From the NCBI GenBank assembly GCA_013792075.1, contig VMSR01000076.1:1-64000 (forward strand): DNA of 64,000 nucleotides, read 5' to 3'. The position numbers and the translations under genes are program-made. Source of the DNA: Desulfobacula sp. GTDB lineage: Bacteria > Desulfobacterota > Desulfobacteria > Desulfobacterales > Desulfobacteraceae. Numbering within the stretch: the first letter of the stretch is position 1; the number at the start of each line of letters is the position of its first letter. Positions 1-8,005 of this stretch are shown here, one piece after another. The notes below the pieces were generated by a model. That model saw nothing but the letters and a program-made list of their open reading frames with translations. It did no database searches and was not told the origin of the DNA.

Positions 1-101
1 AAGTCATATTGTTTGGCCTGTTGGTCTTTGAAGTAAAAGCTGGAGGCAAGAAAGATACCGATCAATACCAGGCAGGTACCTGCAAATATTTTATATTTCA
101 C
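1..101 (-). CDS. DsbA-like thioredoxin-fold protein, N-terminal fragment
   Basis: This is an incomplete gene that leaves the window at base 1. A GTG start at 101 overlaps the TGA of dsbB in a GTGA junction, with AAGGA a few bases upstream, so the two are probably translationally coupled. The 33 visible residues are a short basic start and one hydrophobic signal or anchor helix (residues 4-20), then a polar stretch (FKDQQAKQ). The active-site CXXC lies outside the window. The family assignment rests on coupling to dsbB: DsbB/BdbC-type quinone reductases usually sit beside the periplasmic thiol oxidase they re-oxidise. Another secreted thioredoxin-like protein is possible. Confidence 0.55.
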   Translation of the reverse strand, partial: MKYKIFAGTCLVLIGIFLASSFYFKDQQAKQYD

Positions 102-535
102 TTGGATGTCCTTTTCTTTAAAAGAAATAAAAGGGTTATAATGGTTGAAAAGCCAAGAAGCGACAGCATGGGTATGGTCAAAAACCCAAACAGGTCGATA
201 TATTTTTCCGTACAGGAGACCCCCTGGCTACAGGGCTGCAGCTCCTGGGGAATAATACCTGAGTAGAGTAAATTATGATAAAACGCAGTTAACCATCCCG
301 CAATTGCCAGAGGTAGGGCATAGGTCACAACACGCTTGTCAAAGGGGAAGAGTCCCGTGGCGAGGATAATGACCAGAGGAAATAAACAAACTCTCTGGTA
401 CCAGCACAGAACACAGGGGGCAAATTCCATTACATGGCTGAAAAACAGACTTCCCAGGGCGGCGGCGGTCGCGATAATCCAGGTTATAAAAAGAAGGGTC
501 CAGTTTTCATCGGACAGTTGTTCTTGTTGGGACAT
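98..535 (-). CDS. dsbB: Disulfide bond formation protein B (DsbB/BdbC type)
   Basis: A 145-residue inner-membrane protein that passes electrons from a periplasmic DsbA-like oxidase to quinones. Four hydrophobic helices are visible (about 13-33, 45-63, 69-90, 117-138). Both cysteine pairs of the family are present: Cys41-Cys44 in CVLCWYQR after helix 1, and Cys102/Cys108 in the second periplasmic loop. The short loop and small size fit the BdbC-like branch rather than E. coli DsbB. ATG at 535 is the only sensible start. It lies between a Cys-rich secreted protein upstream and a coupled DsbA-like gene downstream, both on the same strand. Confidence 0.9.
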   Translation of the reverse strand: MSQQEQLSDENWTLLFITWIIATAAALGSLFFSHVMEFAPCVLCWYQRVCLFPLVIILATGLFPFDKRVVTYALPLAIAGWLTAFYHNLLYSGIIPQELQPCSQGVSCTEKYIDLFGFLTIPMLSLLGFSTIITLLFLLKKRTSK

Positions 536-655
536 GGTTTAACTCTTTACTATAGATGCTTGTTGACAATGGGCCGGGTGTATTCTCGGATAATGTGAGC
601 CCGTGGAATGTCCGGCTGACAGCGGCTGACAGTCTAATAGAAGATAAAGAAAAGG

Positions 656-1069
656 CTAACAGAGAAAGGATTGAGTAAGGGTATAGATTGAAACGGTGGG
701 TATGGTGTTGTAAGGGTCAGGAACAGGGCATAATTGGATATCCCTATTCAGTGGTCTTTGGCCTGTAACTATGAGTGTCACAGACAGATTTTGAAAATGG
801 GTGTTTAAAAATGGAGTTGCCTTAGAGTTGCACGGTTTTTTTGTGCAACAGAAATCCCTCTTGTTGGCGGCAGAACAAGTGAATTCCCCATCATACGCCC
901 GATAGGTCCCGGGTAAAAAAGAGGTGTCTGCACCTGTAGAAAAGTCATTTGTCTGACAAAAGATACGGTCTGTCACATCTGGACAGTTTGTGCCCGCATA
1001 GACAGCACCAAACAGGAGAATCCCTGTAAAAAGGAATGCCCTGAAAGAGGTGTAAAATTTATTCTTCAT
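656..1069 (-). CDS. Small Cys-rich secreted protein, function unknown
   Basis: A 137-residue protein with a clear signal peptide (basic start, hydrophobic 11-22, likely cleavage after VYA at residue 25). The mature part holds eight cysteines (29, 38, 65, 74, 75, 80, 114, 137), including an adjacent pair and a C-terminal cysteine. No known domain is recognised. An even number of Cys in a short exported protein next to dsbB on the same strand (120 bp gap) suggests a disulfide-stabilised periplasmic or extracellular protein that may be a client of the neighbouring Dsb pair. That link is inference from position only. Confidence 0.7.
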   Translation of the reverse strand: MKNKFYTSFRAFLFTGILLFGAVYAGTNCPDVTDRIFCQTNDFSTGADTSFLPGTYRAYDGEFTCSAANKRDFCCTKKPCNSKATPFLNTHFQNLSVTLIVTGQRPLNRDIQLCPVPDPYNTIPTVSIYTLTQSFLC

Positions 1070-1729
1070 TGTAAATACCCATATACACCGGCTTAGCTAT
1101 CGTAAAACCGGTGGGTTTGTCAAGAATATTCCGGTTACCAAATGGTTAGGATTGTAAAGAGCCATAAGGAAGCTCGGATTGCCTTGCGTAGAGCTTGTTG
1201 AATCGCTCCCTTCGCCAGCTTCACTGATGATTTGTTTATTATTTCATCCTGTCGATATTTCACAATCGCCACGAGATTTGTACTGGGGATATGTCTCGAC
1301 CATATGGTGACGAATAAAATTGGAAATTGTGTTTACAACTACCAAAAGAATTACTTAGGGCCAGGAACTGCAACGCAAGAGTATTATAACGTGAACCACC
1401 CAGTTAACAATTACTTAAAAATGGATTTTCCCCGTGGCGAGCTTTCATGGTATAAATCCGGGGTCGGACCCGGTACCCAAAAGTGATGACTTGTATTCAT
1501 AGGGCTCAGTCCTGACGAAATTTGGGAACCACTACATCTGGTGTCTTATGTTTTTCCTGAATAAAATTTTCCATTCAAATATATGAACCAGGACATTGAC
1601 ACGGGCAATTTTTCCGCATTCAACGACCAATATAAAAAATTTATAGCACCAACTTTTCTTGTATCATCACACTCGTTTTGGTATCCATAAAAACAAAATC
1701 AAACAAAAATATTAAAAATCGGAGCCACT
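1070..1729. other. Intergenic region without a convincing gene
   Basis: No reading frame here has a ribosome site, a domain or a coding look. An 84-codon frame at 1232-1486 is open but has no Shine-Dalgarno sequence, and its translation resembles no family. A short imperfect palindrome, GGGTCGGACCCGGTACCC, lies at about 1460-1480. The left end of the ssrA-linked accessory region probably falls in or near this stretch, but no copy of the ssrA 3' end was found here. Confidence 0.5.
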
Positions 1730-2413
1730 TTGTTCATATTCCTCGATACAGAAACCACAGGCACCCAACTCGAAGACAGATTATGCCAACTTGCCTATAA
1801 ACTTGAAACCGGTGCCATTGTAAACGAATTATTCAAACCGCCATTAACCATTAAAATTGATTCCATGTGTGTCCATCATATTACAAATGAAATGGTGGCA
1901 GACAAACCAGCGTTTAAGGACAGCTCTGATCATCGAAAATTGGTTGGTTTATTCAATGATGATACCAATATACTTGTGGCCCATAACGCTAAATTTGACG
2001 TTGATATGCTCGAAAAAGAAGATATCCATCCGAAGAAGGCAATCTGCACATTGAAGTTGGCCAGGCACCTGGACCCTGAAGGGAAAATATTAAAGTATGG
2101 TCTTCAATATTTAAGATATTTCCTTGGGATTAAAATTGAAGCTTCGGCCCATGACGCTCTCGGTGATATCCTGGTTCTTGAAAAATTGTTTGAGAGAATA
2201 TTTGTGAAGATGCGCAAGGAGATCGGGCCCGCTGCTGTTGAGGATAAAATGATGGAAATTTCAAGCAAACCGGTTTTGTTGAGTCGAATGTATTTCGGGA
2301 AACATAAAGGACAGTTTTTCAGGGATATTCCGAAGGATTATTTAAAGTGGCTGTCGGGTACGGATGACCAGGATGAGGATTTACGGTATACTGTTGAGCA
2401 TTATTTGAAATAG
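1730..2413 (+). CDS. DEDDh 3'-5' exonuclease (DnaQ/RNase T fold) with C-terminal DUF3820-like domain
   Basis: A 227-residue nuclease. The DEDDh motifs are complete: DTETTG at residues 6-11, the HNAKFD block near 85-90, and HDALGD near 141-146 with the catalytic His. Such enzymes remove nucleotides from DNA or RNA 3' ends using two metal ions. The C-terminal ~45 residues (YFGKHKGQ.. IPKDYLKWL) match the short DUF3820-type domain (FGKYKG...LP..YL.W) often attached to stand-alone DnaQ-like exonucleases. Start is TTG at 1730 with GGAG six bases upstream; no nearer ATG fits. It is followed after 34 bp by the next + strand gene, so the two may be co-transcribed. It is not the replicative epsilon subunit; a role in DNA repair or phage defence is possible but not shown. 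Confidence 0.82.
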   Translation: MFIFLDTETTGTQLEDRLCQLAYKLETGAIVNELFKPPLTIKIDSMCVHHITNEMVADKPAFKDSSDHRKLVGLFNDDTNILVAHNAKFDVDMLEKEDIHPKKAICTLKLARHLDPEGKILKYGLQYLRYFLGIKIEASAHDALGDILVLEKLFERIFVKMRKEIGPAAVEDKMMEISSKPVLLSRMYFGKHKGQFFRDIPKDYLKWLSGTDDQDEDLRYTVEHYLK

Positions 2414-2447
2414 AAAAAGCTATAAATTGATAAATAGAAGGATTCCC

Positions 2448-3062
2448 ATGAACACAGAATTCATAATGGAAAATTCAGAAAATTCGATTTTAATCGCCGA
2501 GGAGAGAAAACGGAAAGACATTATAGTTGCGGTTCCTCATCATGCGCCGTTAGGTACATCTAAATTACCATGTGAAGCACACCCTGATGCCGATGAGAAT
2601 GCTGGTGTTTTGGGTTATTACATCTCACGCCTTTTGAATTGTTGTAGTGTTATTGCGTGTAATTATTTTATTGATCCAAATAAATCATCCAAAACTGATT
2701 ATTATAATAAAATTAAATCATGGAAACCCAAATTTTTGGTAGAAATTCATGGGCATGGAAGTCGATCGGCAAGATATGATATTGAAATATCTTCAGGGAA
2801 AGCAGAACGAAATAATTGGTCCAAAACGTTAGCTGAAAAATTAGAAGCAAAAATGTCACTTACTGCTTCGCTACAAAAATATAAAATATCTGGTGACTTT
2901 AATAAAATACATTTCCAAGCATCTAAGTCAGCTACAATTAAAACTGACGAATGGATTCCATTTCATATTGAACTCCCCAAATCCATTCGATCAAAAAAGA
3001 GTGAGTACCTTTTATTCTGCGAGATATTAGCTGAAACTATTAAAGAGGTTATGCTTGAATAA
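2448..3062 (+). CDS. Putative N-formylglutamate-amidohydrolase-like hydrolase
   Basis: About 204 residues from ATG 2448, chosen over an upstream in-frame TTG at 2427 because GAAGGA lies seven bases before it. The order of motifs resembles the FGase/M14-like Zn hydrolase fold: an early VPHHAPLG segment (metal His), then HPDADENAG, a CNYFIDPN segment comparable to the Asn-Arg..Asp of FGase, and FLVEIHGHG supplying further candidate metal ligands. No signal peptide. The match is by motif pattern only, and the substrate is unknown. It follows the DEDDh exonuclease closely on the same strand, an unusual pairing. Lysine-rich AT-biased codon use fits an acquired segment. Confidence 0.5.
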   Translation: MNTEFIMENSENSILIAEERKRKDIIVAVPHHAPLGTSKLPCEAHPDADENAGVLGYYISRLLNCCSVIACNYFIDPNKSSKTDYYNKIKSWKPKFLVEIHGHGSRSARYDIEISSGKAERNNWSKTLAEKLEAKMSLTASLQKYKISGDFNKIHFQASKSATIKTDEWIPFHIELPKSIRSKKSEYLLFCEILAETIKEVMLE

Positions 3063-3083
3063 TTTATAGGTTCAAGGTTTGGA

Positions 3084-3398
3084 TTAATTGATACCAACCA
3101 ATTTTGGCGGGAGATACTCCTGCAATCTTTCCCAGAGAGCTTTGATTATTATTTCAGAAGCAGTATCAGGATCTATATTTGGATCACCTGAAGACTCTTT
3201 ACAGTTTTCAAACAGTTTGGACTCCTTTTCCCACAATCCGAACTCATTTCTTATGCCCATCCCAAGACCAAAATGAAAATTGATTAATCCGTCTTCACTT
3301 GAATTTCTAATCTGATGCTTTGTTTCAATTGGAAGTTCAGATAGAAGACTGTTAACTGCGTCTGCTATGGCCGTGGGTTTATTTTTATTGTCATCCAT
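3084..3398 (-). CDS. DUF6794-like small protein
   Basis: A 104-residue acidic protein. The core LPIETKHQI...LINFHFGLGMGIRN..GLW and the later DPDTASEIIIKALWERLQ match the pattern of DUF6794 (Lys/Ile segment, LHFGLG-IRN-FGLW block, then DaD-aS-iII-alW). That family often occurs near toxin-like or mobile genes, and its function is not known. It overlaps the 3' end of the HU/IHF gene by 8 bp on the same strand, which points to translational coupling. Convergent with the preceding hydrolase (21 bp gap). Confidence 0.65.
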   Translation of the reverse strand: MDDNKNKPTAIADAVNSLLSELPIETKHQIRNSSEDGLINFHFGLGMGIRNEFGLWEKESKLFENCKESSGDPNIDPDTASEIIIKALWERLQEYLPPKLVGIN

Positions 3399-3678
3399 TG
3401 TTAAGCCTATCCTTCAACTTCCCAGCACACTTAAACGTCACAACTCTCCTTTTCTTCAATATCATTTCTTCGTCAGTGGCTGGATTCCTCCCTTTCCTGG
3501 GTGCTTTTTCATTGACCTGGAATTTACCAAAGCCTGATATCATTATATCTTCTCCAGCTGCCAGTGTGGATTTTATAATTTCAAGGAAAGTTTCCAGAGT
3601 ATCTTTGGCTTGAGCGGGTGTCTGGTTATTTTTTTCTGAGATTTTTTCAATGATTGTTGATTTGGTGAGTGCTGACAA
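3391..3678 (-). CDS. HU/IHF-family nucleoid protein (IHF-alpha-like)
   Basis: 95 residues, the normal length of the family. The N-terminal helices (TKSTIIEKISEKN..) and the beta-arm signature GRNPATDEEM with the Pro that intercalates in DNA are both present, followed by a basic C-terminus. Such proteins bend DNA as dimers and help site-specific recombination and transcription. The most likely start is TTG 3678 with AGGAG ten bases upstream. It is the first gene of a two-gene unit with the DUF6794-like protein. A dedicated IHF-like copy inside an integrase-bearing region could serve as an architectural factor for that element; this is inference. Confidence 0.88.
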   Translation of the reverse strand: MSALTKSTIIEKISEKNNQTPAQAKDTLETFLEIIKSTLAAGEDIMISGFGKFQVNEKAPRKGRNPATDEEMILKKRRVVTFKCAGKLKDRLNNG

Positions 3679-4093
3679 GGGGTGGTGTCTCCTATTATTT
3701 GCTGGTATATGGTTGTTATTAAAGGTTTTGTTTATGATTTTAAAGGGATATTGTCAAGGCGGATCTGGAGGGGAAGAATGGATGGTGGTTTTAAGGAAGG
3801 GACTTGCTGTGTAAACTGGATGTGAAGTTAGAGAAACCGCTTTTGCAATAATATACAACGATCCCGTACACCGTTCATATGGTCTACAGCAATATTTCAT
3901 ATTTTTGAAAATTGACAGTACGTCCTAAAAAAACGGTGTTGAAAAAATAAAATTTTCAATTTTTGGGGTATAAAGGAGGATTCAAAATCTTAAAATGAAT
4001 GTTGCATTATTTATCAATTTCCCATTATGATTATCTTTACTTTTATAGAAGCATTGATAACTGCCTTGCCAAACAGATATAAGGTTATGAAAG
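3679..4093. other. AT-rich intergenic region between divergent genes
   Basis: No gene is supported in these ~415 bp. A possible -35 box TTGACA is seen near 3912. A strong AAAGGAGG at about 3974 precedes only an 11-codon frame (MNVALFINFPL), which could be a leader peptide but is more likely chance. The region should hold promoters for the HU/IHF unit (minus) and the 4094 gene (plus). Confidence 0.4.
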
Positions 4094-5125
4094 ATGACAA
4101 AACTCAGAAATCCTAAAGCTGATATTCTATGGGAAGCAACTCGACGAAACGAAGACTACAAAAAAGAATATTATGATGCATTAAATAAATATCAAAAAGA
4201 ATATCCCAAGCAACCCAGAGAAAACTTCAAAAGGCTCCCCTCCCCTGATTCAGATAGATGGCAAATTAAAATGGGTGGAACAAATCCTATTACAAAAAAA
4301 ATATGCTCGTTTTATTGGCTTGATCCCGACATACAATTAGAAGAAATTTGGGACCATATATCCGAACAAGGCAATACCTGGATGCATCCATACAATCATT
4401 TATTTCCAGATGAAAAAATAAATGAAGCACTGACAAAGAACTTGAAAAAAAAGACTGGGGAAAAATATGGAAGGATTTTCTTAGATTCCTACTATTGTAG
4501 TGAGATGCATGGAATTGTAGAATTTGACAACTATAGGCAATTTCTTGAGCCACAAAATATCTCAAAGGAGGATCTGATGCCCAATGATTTTTTTGAGTTT
4601 GTGGCAGATGATACCGTTTATGCTGCAATAAAAAAAGAATATACAAAAGACAAAATATTACTAATGATTGATCCATTTGAAAGTGATGTAAACATTCAAA
4701 TTAAAGTCAAAGAAATTAAAGACAAGGTCATCCAGTCACTTAAAATCAAGGCTAAAATTCTTAGGACCAAAGGAAAAATATTATTGGAACCATCAAAAAT
4801 GAACAGCTATTTTGATTGGTTTAAAAGATACGATGAAATAATTCATGAAGCCAATAAAGAAGAAAGTTCTACTGTGGTTTGTATTAACGGTGCTAATTGT
4901 TTAAATACCGAAGAAACCAGTAGTATTGATTTTGGACAATTAGTTCCCAACTCTGATATCGATGAAAAAAAATTTGATACAGGTGAAAAATATGACTCTG
5001 CTTTAGATAAAAGGATTAAAGCAGATAAAAAAAAGTATAAGACTGCCTATGAAAATTCAATCCAATTAATTCAACAAACCCCTAATATTTTTTTCTTGCC
5101 CCCAAAAATAAAACAAAAACCTTAA
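4094..5125 (+). CDS. Unknown protein with N-terminal DUF6499-like (putative transcriptional regulator) segment
   Basis: A 343-residue, Lys/Glu-rich soluble protein. Residues 8-30 (ADILWEATRRNEDYKKEYY) resemble the short N-terminal segment (AWEFLRRNPxYxxxY) of DUF6499 proteins, annotated as putative proteobacterial transcriptional regulators. A block around 195-235 (LLMIDPFESDVNIQIKVKEIK) resembles the following part of those proteins. The rest has no recognised domain and no membrane segment. The gene stands alone, with the next gene about 190 bp downstream. Regulation of the island is possible but unproven. Confidence 0.55.
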   Translation: MTKLRNPKADILWEATRRNEDYKKEYYDALNKYQKEYPKQPRENFKRLPSPDSDRWQIKMGGTNPITKKICSFYWLDPDIQLEEIWDHISEQGNTWMHPYNHLFPDEKINEALTKNLKKKTGEKYGRIFLDSYYCSEMHGIVEFDNYRQFLEPQNISKEDLMPNDFFEFVADDTVYAAIKKEYTKDKILLMIDPFESDVNIQIKVKEIKDKVIQSLKIKAKILRTKGKILLEPSKMNSYFDWFKRYDEIIHEANKEESSTVVCINGANCLNTEETSSIDFGQLVPNSDIDEKKFDTGEKYDSALDKRIKADKKKYKTAYENSIQLIQQTPNIFFLPPKIKQKP

Positions 5126-5145
5126 TTCCATCCCGCATTTTTATA

Positions 5146-5168
5146 CCCCCTCCCCCCCCCAAAAAAAA
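5146..5168. repeat. Homopolymer tract C5-T-C9-A8
   Basis: A run of cytosines broken by one T and followed directly by eight adenines, in the gap between two unknown genes. It could be a slippage site or a sequencing-sensitive spot. It does not lie in a reading frame. Confidence 0.9.
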
Positions 5169-5316
5169 GACTTCTGTAAAAGCGATATCATTTTTTAAAT
5201 TTCACTGAAGTCACCTCACAACTCCAAATTGTTAAGTGACTGTAATTATTTGACATTTTAACAAAAAATAGCCATCTTCACCTTAAGTTAAACAATAAAA
5301 ACAAAGGATGGTGTTT

Positions 5317-5760
5317 ATGTCAATAATTAAAAATGGAATTTATTTTGGCAAAGATCAAAAGAAAAAAGGATTTTATAAGAAGCAGAACCTTTCTGCTGAA
5401 TCCATAAGCCTTCTTAAAAGAATCACTCCACGCCAGCACAAAAAATTTAAATCAGAAAAAAACAAAATGAAAAAACTGATCCCTTGGCAGTTGCTACAAG
5501 TTTTTTGGGAGCTTGGATTTTTACCAATCATAGAAAAACCACAAGCAGGTATGCGGCTCAAATCCTTCTTAGATCTTTTGAGCTACGGTGATTATAAGGA
5601 TAAGGGTCATCAGTACAAATGTGTCTGGCTAAGGGATAAAATTTATGATGAAGAATTCCCATCCCCAAAAAGAGAACCTGCAATATTTGTGGGTATAAAC
5701 AACACAAATCTTTTACCCGTTTCGCATTTAAGAACAATTCCTGGCACAATTTATAAATAA
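5317..5760 (+). CDS. Hypothetical basic protein
   Basis: About 147 residues. ATG 5317 is preferred over ATG 5308 because AAAGGA lies at a proper distance only from the second. The N-terminus is strongly basic (KDQKKKGFYKKQ, then RQHKKFKSEKNKMKK). A DYKDKGHQYKCVWLRDKI segment and a hydrophobic C-terminal part follow. No domain recognised. It ends 80 bp before the integrase and points the same way, so it may be a basic accessory (DNA-binding) factor of the element. This is weak inference. Confidence 0.6.
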   Translation: MSIIKNGIYFGKDQKKKGFYKKQNLSAESISLLKRITPRQHKKFKSEKNKMKKLIPWQLLQVFWELGFLPIIEKPQAGMRLKSFLDLLSYGDYKDKGHQYKCVWLRDKIYDEEFPSPKREPAIFVGINNTNLLPVSHLRTIPGTIYK

Positions 5761-5780
5761 TAACAATAAAATATAAAAAA

Positions 5781-5809
5781 TTGACACCCCCCACTCAAAA
5801 TAATACATT
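5781..5809 (+). promoter_or_regulatory. Putative sigma-70 promoter for the integrase
   Basis: TTGACA (perfect -35) at 5781-5786 and TACATT at 5804-5809 are separated by 17 bp. The integrase start is 31 bp further down, preceded by TAGGGGG. Confidence 0.4.
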
Positions 5810-5840
5810 TCTCCCAGTAAAAATAAATAGGGGGTATTGT

Positions 5841-7037
5841 ATGAAAGGAAGCATTTACACAACCCAAAAGTGTTATGAGTGCGGCAAGAACCTAAAGTAT
5901 GTTGAAGGCAATGGCATATTGCAGTGCAAAGAACACCCTCAATACACATGGACAAAAGATTGCCGTGTCAAGTTTGATCAAGAGCATATCAAGAGGTTTC
6001 CAACCGTCTTGGATGCAGAAAAGCACCTGACTTACCTACGGTCCCAGACTGACCATGGGGCATATGATGCTCGGGATTGGCGGGTGGATCAACCCCTATC
6101 CTTTGGCAATTTGCGGGAAAAATTTGTCTTAGCCAAGAAAAAAGAATCTATCACTCCAAAACAGATCCGCCACATTGAAATGGTTTTAGAAAAGGCTGGG
6201 ATAGACTGGGACAAGCTATCTATTAAAGATATCATGGAAGGGGAAATAGATGATTTTCTTGACACGGACCATGGTGTGGGAAACAAAACCCTGGCAAACT
6301 ATAAAACGGTTTTACATGATTTTTGGACGTGGATTGTCCGTAGGGAAAAAAGGAAATCCGGCATTGAAATGCCTGAATTCCCCGAGATTAAGTTTGAGTT
6401 AGAAATGAAAAAAGTCGTCAGCATGGATGATCAGTCTGACATAATGGAAGAATTAAAGCGGATTACCTGGAATGAAAACCCCAGGATTTGGTTAGGGATT
6501 TGGTTGATGTCTTGGTATCCTAAAGTCCGGCCCGGGGAAATGCTCAGTCTAAGGGAAGGGAATATCAACCTCTCCGACAAATGGATGTTGTTTCCCCATC
6601 CGAAGGAAAAGAATAAACCTAAATTTATCAATCTCCTGCCGGAGCATATAGATATGATCCGAGATATTCAGGACATGACCCCGGCTGCCCTGCCGGATAT
6701 GTTTTTCTTTCGGCACATGAAAACCAAGTCCGGTGTGAAGGCTGGTGTCCAGTTTGGTCCCAAGTATTTTAATAAATGGTGGAAGAAGGCATGTGAAAAT
6801 TTAGGGATTGAAGGTGTGGCAGTTTACGCAGGCGTCAAACATTCCACTGTAACCGCCTTGGGGCAAGTGTTATCCCCAGAACGGATACAGCATGACATAA
6901 CTGGACATGTATCCGATGCATTTAAAAGATACTTTTTGCCGGACAGAGAACGGGCCACCACGGCAACCCGACAAATCAATAAAATCAGACAAGAAAAATC
7001 CGCAACCATTATCAAATTGCGGAAGAAAAAGGGGTAA
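5841..7037 (+). CDS. Tyrosine recombinase/integrase, ssrA-associated
   Basis: 398 residues from ATG 5841, chosen because TAGGGGG precedes it; the frame is open upstream to a TTG that coincides with the -35 box. Order: an N-terminal zinc-finger-like segment (CYECG, then further Cys/His near 29-39), a SAM-like core-binding domain (about 85-185), and the catalytic domain with Arg in KVRPGEML, the KHSTVTAL block, TGHVSDAFKRYF and its Tyr nucleophile. The KHS block has Lys where many integrases have Arg; a related subfamily with R/KHS..TAL..TPE.I is known. The gene ends about 75 bp from the ssrA 3' end, a classic integration target. Confidence 0.88.
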   Translation: MKGSIYTTQKCYECGKNLKYVEGNGILQCKEHPQYTWTKDCRVKFDQEHIKRFPTVLDAEKHLTYLRSQTDHGAYDARDWRVDQPLSFGNLREKFVLAKKKESITPKQIRHIEMVLEKAGIDWDKLSIKDIMEGEIDDFLDTDHGVGNKTLANYKTVLHDFWTWIVRREKRKSGIEMPEFPEIKFELEMKKVVSMDDQSDIMEELKRITWNENPRIWLGIWLMSWYPKVRPGEMLSLREGNINLSDKWMLFPHPKEKNKPKFINLLPEHIDMIRDIQDMTPAALPDMFFFRHMKTKSGVKAGVQFGPKYFNKWWKKACENLGIEGVAVYAGVKHSTVTALGQVLSPERIQHDITGHVSDAFKRYFLPDRERATTATRQINKIRQEKSATIIKLRKKKG

Positions 7038-7075
7038 TAAGCTTGTCACTTTTTTGTCACTGTTTTTCGACCACT

Positions 7076-7115
7076 AAAAAACCAATAACTATCTGATTTT
7101 ATAGTGGTTTATTGG
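7076..7115 (-). terminator. Rho-independent terminator of ssrA
   Basis: On the minus strand, just past the CCA end of tmRNA, CCAATAA (7115-7109) pairs with TTATTGG (7088-7082), enclosing an inner ACTAT/ATAGT stem. A run of six T follows (7081-7076). Confidence 0.7.
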
Positions 7116-7150
7116 TGGAGGCGGCGGGAGTTGAACCCGCGTCCGAAAAC
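7113..7150. other. Candidate attachment site: ssrA 3' end
   Basis: The tRNA-like 3' end of ssrA (T-arm and acceptor strand) is a frequent attB for tyrosine integrases, and the integrase gene ends beside it. A second copy of this sequence was looked for by eye in bases 1-5800 and not found, so the other att may lie outside the window or be decayed. Confidence 0.4.
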
Positions 7151-7469
7151 AATCAACCTAGGCTTCTACATACTTATCCTGAGTTTTAAAATTAGCCGGT
7201 CTGTCTCCTTCAGGATGGATACGTCCCGGTATAGCCTGAAAGTTTTAACCTTTAAGGATCAGGCACCCTTAAAAGCGGTCTTGCATAGTCGACGCCCTTA
7301 CCTGAATCTGCAAGAAAAATTTCAGGAGGACGGAAGCAGCCTTTAAGCCGCTACAGCGTAATTATAATCGTCTGCGATTATTTTAAGATTCTGCCAAGTT
7401 TACGAGTTGACAAAACACTCGGTATGCTACCATAGACTTCAAAATCTCCGTCGAAGCCATTTCGCCCCC
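7113..7469 (-). ncRNA. ssrA: Transfer-messenger RNA (tmRNA)
   Basis: Rescues stalled ribosomes and tags the nascent peptide for proteolysis. The 5' end GGGGGCGAAATGGCTTCGAC (minus strand from 7469) is the conserved tmRNA start. It pairs with the CGCCTCC-ACCA 3' end (7 bp with one G-U), and the T-arm GGGTTCAACTCCC is intact with an encoded CCA. The tag frame lies at 7375-7343 and encodes ADDYNYAVAA followed by TAA, a normal bacterial tag ending AA. smpB follows upstream on the same strand (68 bp), the usual pairing. Being intact, it shows that any insertion event restored the 3' end. Confidence 0.97.
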
Positions 7470-7537
7470 AAATTGTAAAAGAACATTTACTGTTGTATAT
7501 TATAAGTCTCCCGGCAACCAAAGTCAATACAGGTACT

Positions 7538-8002
7538 TTAATCAGAATATTTTTTTCTATCTCTGTCCAGATCCCGATTTGCATCTCTTTCCTTGATGGT
7601 TTCTCTTTTATCATAGAGTTTTTTACCCTTACCAAGACCGAGCAGCACTTTAATTTTGTCATTTTTAAAATAAATTTTTAAGGGGACAAGCGAGTAGCCT
7701 TTTTCTTTTATCCGCGCGAATAGTTTTTTTATTTCATACCGATGGAGCAAAAGCTTCCGGGTTCTCAAGGCCTCATGGTTTGCATTATAGGCATATTTGT
7801 ATGGTGAAATATGCAATTGCCGTAAAAAGAGCTCACCATTTTTTATGTCTGCATAGGCATCCTGAAAACTTACCCGCCCTTCCCTCATGGATTTAACTTC
7901 CGAGCCGACAAGGACAATTCCGGCCTCGTATTCGTCATCAATCTGGTAATTAAACCTTGCTTTTTTATTGGTGGCGATGAGTTTGATATATTCTGAATTC
8001 AT
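7538..8002 (-). CDS. smpB: SsrA-binding protein SmpB
   Basis: 154 residues. Binds the tRNA-like domain of tmRNA and carries it to stalled ribosomes. Family features: ATNKKARFNYQIDDEYEAGI near the start, VGSEVKSMREGRVSFQDAY, the LLLHRYEIKKL helix, and the long basic C-terminal tail (DKRETIKERDANRDLDRDRK) that mimics mRNA in the decoding centre. ATG 8002 is preceded by TAAGG. It lies three bases from the ptsI stop and 68 bp from ssrA, so ptsH-ptsI-smpB may be transcribed together. Confidence 0.97.
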   Translation of the reverse strand: MNSEYIKLIATNKKARFNYQIDDEYEAGIVLVGSEVKSMREGRVSFQDAYADIKNGELFLRQLHISPYKYAYNANHEALRTRKLLLHRYEIKKLFARIKEKGYSLVPLKIYFKNDKIKVLLGLGKGKKLYDKRETIKERDANRDLDRDRKKYSD

Positions 8003-8005
8003 GCC

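Noticed and set aside
1232..1486. 84-codon + strand frame in the first large gap
   Set aside because: No ribosome site, no family, no coding signal; kept only as part of the gap description.
5146..5168. C/A homopolymer as a phase-variation switch
   Set aside because: It lies outside any reading frame and away from a promoter; listed only as a repeat.
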